Source: UCB3 sp964415605 (GTDB lineage: Bacteria; Chloroflexota; Anaerolineae; Epilineales; Epilineaceae). Taken from it: 6,835 bases of DNA. The stretch is from the NCBI GenBank assembly GCA_964415605.1, contig CAYQBA010000220.1, forward strand, positions 1 to 6,835, read 5' to 3'. Every line of letters starts with the position of its first letter. Within the stretch, counting starts at the first letter, position 1. The notes under the pieces are model-generated. The model ran no database searches. It was not told the origin of the DNA and worked only from the letters and a program-made list of their open reading frames with translations. The position numbers and the translations under genes are program-made. This document shows positions 5,270 through 6,835 of the stretch, one piece after another.

Positions 5270-5884
5270 TCAGCGGGCCACGTCCGGCGCCGGCGCCCCG
5301 GGGATCGGGGCGTTGGCGTCGGACGTGGGCGTCCCGCCGTCGGCCGCGGCGTCGTCCGGGCTCACGACCCCGATGTACGGCAGCGTCCGGAACCGGTCGG
5401 CAAAGTCCAGGCCGTAGCCCACCACCCACACGTCCCGGATGTCGAAGCCGAGGTAGTCGACCTCGACGTCGACTTCGTGGCGCTCGAGCTTGCGCAGGAG
5501 CGCGCACGTGCGCAGGCTGGCCGGGTGCCGCGCCAGCAGCATCTCGCGCAGGTACGCGATCGTGTAGCCGGTGTCGACGATGTCCTCGACGATGAGCACG
5601 TGCCGCCCGGTCACGTCTGTGCGCACGTCCATGATCAGGCGCACCGCACCGCTGGATACCGTGCTGTCGCCGTAGCTGGCCACCGCGATGAAGTCCACCC
5701 GGTGGGGCGTCTTCAGGCGGCGTGACAGGTCCGCCAGGAAGATGAACGCGCCGCGCAGCACGCCGATGAGCACGAGCTCGTCGGCGTCGGCGTAGTCGGC
5801 GTCGATCTGCCGGGCCAGCTCCACGACGCGCGCGTGCACCTCGGCTTCGGGGATCAGGGTCTGGAGGGTTCGGTCGATCTGCAT
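5270..5884 (-). CDS. hpt: Hypoxanthine phosphoribosyltransferase
   Basis: A 204-residue cytoplasmic purine-salvage enzyme that makes IMP (and usually GMP) from hypoxanthine or guanine and PRPP. Family motifs in order: LIGVLRGAFIFLADLSRRL (39-57, with the L-R-G phosphate loop), the flexible loop ASYGDSTVSSG (69-79), the PRPP signature VLIVEDIVDTGYT (96-108, Glu100-Asp101), and VDYLGFDIRDVWVVGYGLDF (142-161), followed by DRFRTLPYIGVV. The core is complete by about residue 174. The last 30 residues are a Pro/Ala/Asp-rich tail beyond the usual length, probably disordered. The ATG at 5884 is preferred because homology starts right after it; a GTG two codons upstream is possible, and no strong Shine-Dalgarno is seen. 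A TATAAT promoter lies about 50 nt upstream. The start region is divergent from the nuclease gene. In many bacteria hpt is next to tilS/ftsH; that context is absent here. Confidence 0.95.
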   Translation of the reverse strand: MQIDRTLQTLIPEAEVHARVVELARQIDADYADADELVLIGVLRGAFIFLADLSRRLKTPHRVDFIAVASYGDSTVSSGAVRLIMDVRTDVTGRHVLIVEDIVDTGYTIAYLREMLLARHPASLRTCALLRKLERHEVDVEVDYLGFDIRDVWVVGYGLDFADRFRTLPYIGVVSPDDAAADGGTPTSDANAPIPGAPAPDVAR

Positions 5885-5936
5885 GGTCACCGATCGCGAG
5901 TGGCGTGCCACCGGTCTGGCCCCGGCGGCCAGTGGG

Positions 5937-5964
5937 ATTATACGCCGCCGGTGCAGGATGTCGC
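5937..5964 (-). promoter_or_regulatory. hpt promoter (minus strand)
   Basis: On the minus strand a perfect -10 TATAAT (5942-5937) is preceded after 16 nt by GCGACA (5964-5959), 4 of 6 to the -35 consensus. Transcription should start near 5930, giving a leader of about 46 nt before the hpt ATG. Confidence 0.7.
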
Positions 5965-5972
5965 CTCGCCGT

Positions 5973-6007
5973 CGCGATCGCGGCGCGACCGTGGCGCGAT
6001 CGCGGCG
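5973..6007. repeat. Paired CGCGATCGCG palindromes in the hpt/nuclease divergent region
   Basis: The 13-mer CGCGATCGCGGCG occurs at 5973-5985 and 5995-6007. Each copy contains the 10-bp palindrome CGCGATCGCG, and the copies are 22 bp apart, close to two helical turns. They lie just upstream of the hpt -35 element and 48-79 nt upstream of the nuclease start. A partial match CGATCGCG is at 5891-5898 inside the hpt leader. This fits a two-site operator for a dimeric regulator, but GCGATCGC is also an over-represented palindrome (HIP1) in some genomes. Confidence 0.45.
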
Positions 6008-6039
6008 TGCGCCGCCTCCCCCGGCGCCCGCCGAGTGGT

Positions 6040-6045
6040 TACACT
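6040..6045 (+). promoter_or_regulatory. TACACT -10 element for a leaderless nuclease mRNA
   Basis: TACACT (6040-6045; TAnnnT, 4 of 6 to TATAAT) ends 6 nt before ATG 6052, so transcription should start at or next to the start codon. No Shine-Dalgarno sequence is present (the bases before ATG are ACTGGCCGC). No -35 hexamer was found. Confidence 0.45.
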
Positions 6046-6051
6046 GGCCGC

Positions 6052-6790
6052 ATGGACATGGATGTGGGCAATGGTGTGATCGACGGCGGCCTCGACGGCG
6101 TGGTGCGTGAGGAGCCTGGATCCGGCGCTGGCGACGTCCCGCGGACGTCCGGCGGCGCCGGGCACCCGGCCGGCGTCGCGGCACGCCTCGCACGCTGGCG
6201 CGCTCGGATCGACCGGCACGCCGCCGAGGCGTGGCTCGCGCGCCTGGGGGGATTGGCGCTCGTCCTGGCGGCGGCGCTGGCGCTCAGCGGCGACCTGCGC
6301 GGCCGGGCCGGCCAGTGGCTCGCGGCGTCGGCCGGCCCGGTCGGCGTCGAGGTCGTCGGCGTGCGCGAGGTGGTCGACGGCGACACGCTCGTCGTCGACG
6401 ATGGGCGGTCCATCCGGATCCTGGGCATCGACACGCCCGAGACCCACAACCCCAACATGGCCGGCCCGCAGCCGCTCGGCGAAGCGGCGACCGCGCGCCT
6501 GGCGGCCTTGGTCGCCGGTCGCGATGTCGGGCTGCAGGCCGATGCCGCCGACGCCGACGCCTACGGCCGCAGCCTGCGCCACGTCTGGGTCGGCCGGGAC
6601 CTCGTGGCCGAGCGCCTGCTCTCCGAGGGATTGGGGCACGCGCTCATCATTCCGCCCAACCAACTGCATGCCGATCGGCTCCGCGCGGCCGAGGCCGACG
6701 CCAAGGCGCACGCTCGCGGCGTCTGGGGGCTGCCCCGGCCGACGCCGCTGCCGATCTTCGGCGCGGCGGGCGCGGCGCCGGCAGGAGGTG
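6052..6790 (+). CDS. Membrane-anchored staphylococcal-nuclease-family protein, 3'-truncated
   Basis: The visible 246 residues contain a charged, Gly-rich N-terminus (1-60), one hydrophobic segment (about 62-79), and a staphylococcal nuclease (SNase/thermonuclease) domain (about 97-228). Catalytic positions match the S. aureus enzyme: VVDGDT (Asp111 = D21), IRILGIDTPE (Arg122 = R35, Asp127 = D40, Thr128 = T41, Glu130 = E43) and YGR (Arg173 = R87). It should therefore be an active calcium-dependent nuclease cutting DNA and RNA. The domain sits after the membrane segment, so it is probably outside the membrane, serving nucleic-acid degradation or uptake (inference). A Pro-rich linker begins after WGLPRPTPLP (225-234), suggesting more protein follows. 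The gene is cut by adapter sequence at 6791; the apparent stop at 6823-6825 is artificial. ATG 6052 fits a leaderless -10 element; ATG 6058 is an alternative. Confidence 0.88.
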
Positions 6791-6835
6791 AGATCGGAAG
6801 AGCGTCGTGTAGGGAAAGAGTGTAGATCTCGGTGG
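6791..6835. other. Illumina TruSeq adapter contamination
   Basis: From AGATCGGAAGAGCGTCGTGT onward, all 45 bases match the reverse complement of the Illumina universal (P5) adapter. It is not genomic. Translated in the nuclease frame it gives the tail EIGRASCRERV, a tell-tale artefact in protein databases. Biological sequence ends at 6790. Confidence 0.98.

Noticed and set aside
2370..5507. A 1045-codon open frame on the minus strand
   Set aside because: It runs antisense to three well-supported genes, is low-complexity (Arg/Pro-rich) and matches no family. Long antisense frames are expected in DNA this GC-rich.
3740..5725. A 661-codon open frame on the plus strand
   Set aside because: It is a +1/-1 shadow of the acetyltransferase and crosses the terminator and hpt. 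The product is Arg-rich without domains.
5885..6193. N-terminal extension of hpt to 6193
   Set aside because: The extra 103 residues are Arg-rich and overlap the TATAAT promoter and the divergent nuclease gene.
1..6790. CRISPR arrays, transposases, tRNA/rRNA genes, toxin-antitoxin or defence operons
   Set aside because: I looked on both strands and saw no direct-repeat array, no transposase or toxin motifs and no cloverleaf. The repeats present are palindromic or within linkers.
6791..6825. Novel C-terminal peptide EIGRASCRERV on the nuclease
   Set aside because: It is translated sequencing adapter, not genomic sequence.

Overview
This is a very GC-rich bacterial fragment. The closest match I can suggest is a Chloroflexota (Anaerolineae-type) genome from a metagenome or draft assembly. 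The main pointer is two secreted proteins with a short V-Y/F-L-P-L/M-S motif after the signal peptide, then a long Pro/Thr-rich linker (PTATPTPT style), a design I associate with Anaerolineae surface proteins. That taxonomic call is inference. The right end is not biological: the last 45 bases (6791-6835) are Illumina adapter, so the true sequence stops at 6790 inside a gene.

Layout, left to right. (1) 2-892: the 3' part of a gene whose visible product is a class I SAM-methyltransferase-like module. It overlaps by ATGA with a VOC/glyoxalase-fold gene (889-1284). (2) After a gap with a GC hairpin and a sigma70-like promoter (-10 TACAAT) come two tandem paralogous secreted proteins (1452-2516 and 2547-3578). 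They share the order signal peptide, LP motif, P/T linker, prealbumin/carboxypeptidase-regulatory-like domain, Ig/FnIII-like domain. (3) 3579-4115 holds no conventional gene but is full of signals: a textbook promoter (TTGACA-17-TATACT), a possible 27-codon ORF in a transcript of about 198 nt, a strong Rho-independent terminator, a perfect 18-bp inverted repeat, and a 38-codon ORF whose stop overlaps the next start. (4) 4116-5132: a tandem-GNAT acetyltransferase. (5) A palindromic repeat element lies between convergent genes. (6) 5270-5884 (minus): hypoxanthine phosphoribosyltransferase with a TATAAT promoter. (7) A divergent region carries paired CGCGATCGCG palindromes. (8) 6052-6790: a membrane-anchored staphylococcal-nuclease-type nuclease, probably from a leaderless mRNA, cut off by the adapter.

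The genes do not form one pathway. There are two likely operons (methyltransferase + VOC; the two secreted paralogues) and several single genes: purine salvage, acetyl transfer, surface nuclease. The least explained part is the compact transcription unit and its neighbouring hairpin at 3679-3981. I see no CRISPR array, tRNA, rRNA, transposase or obvious defence operon.
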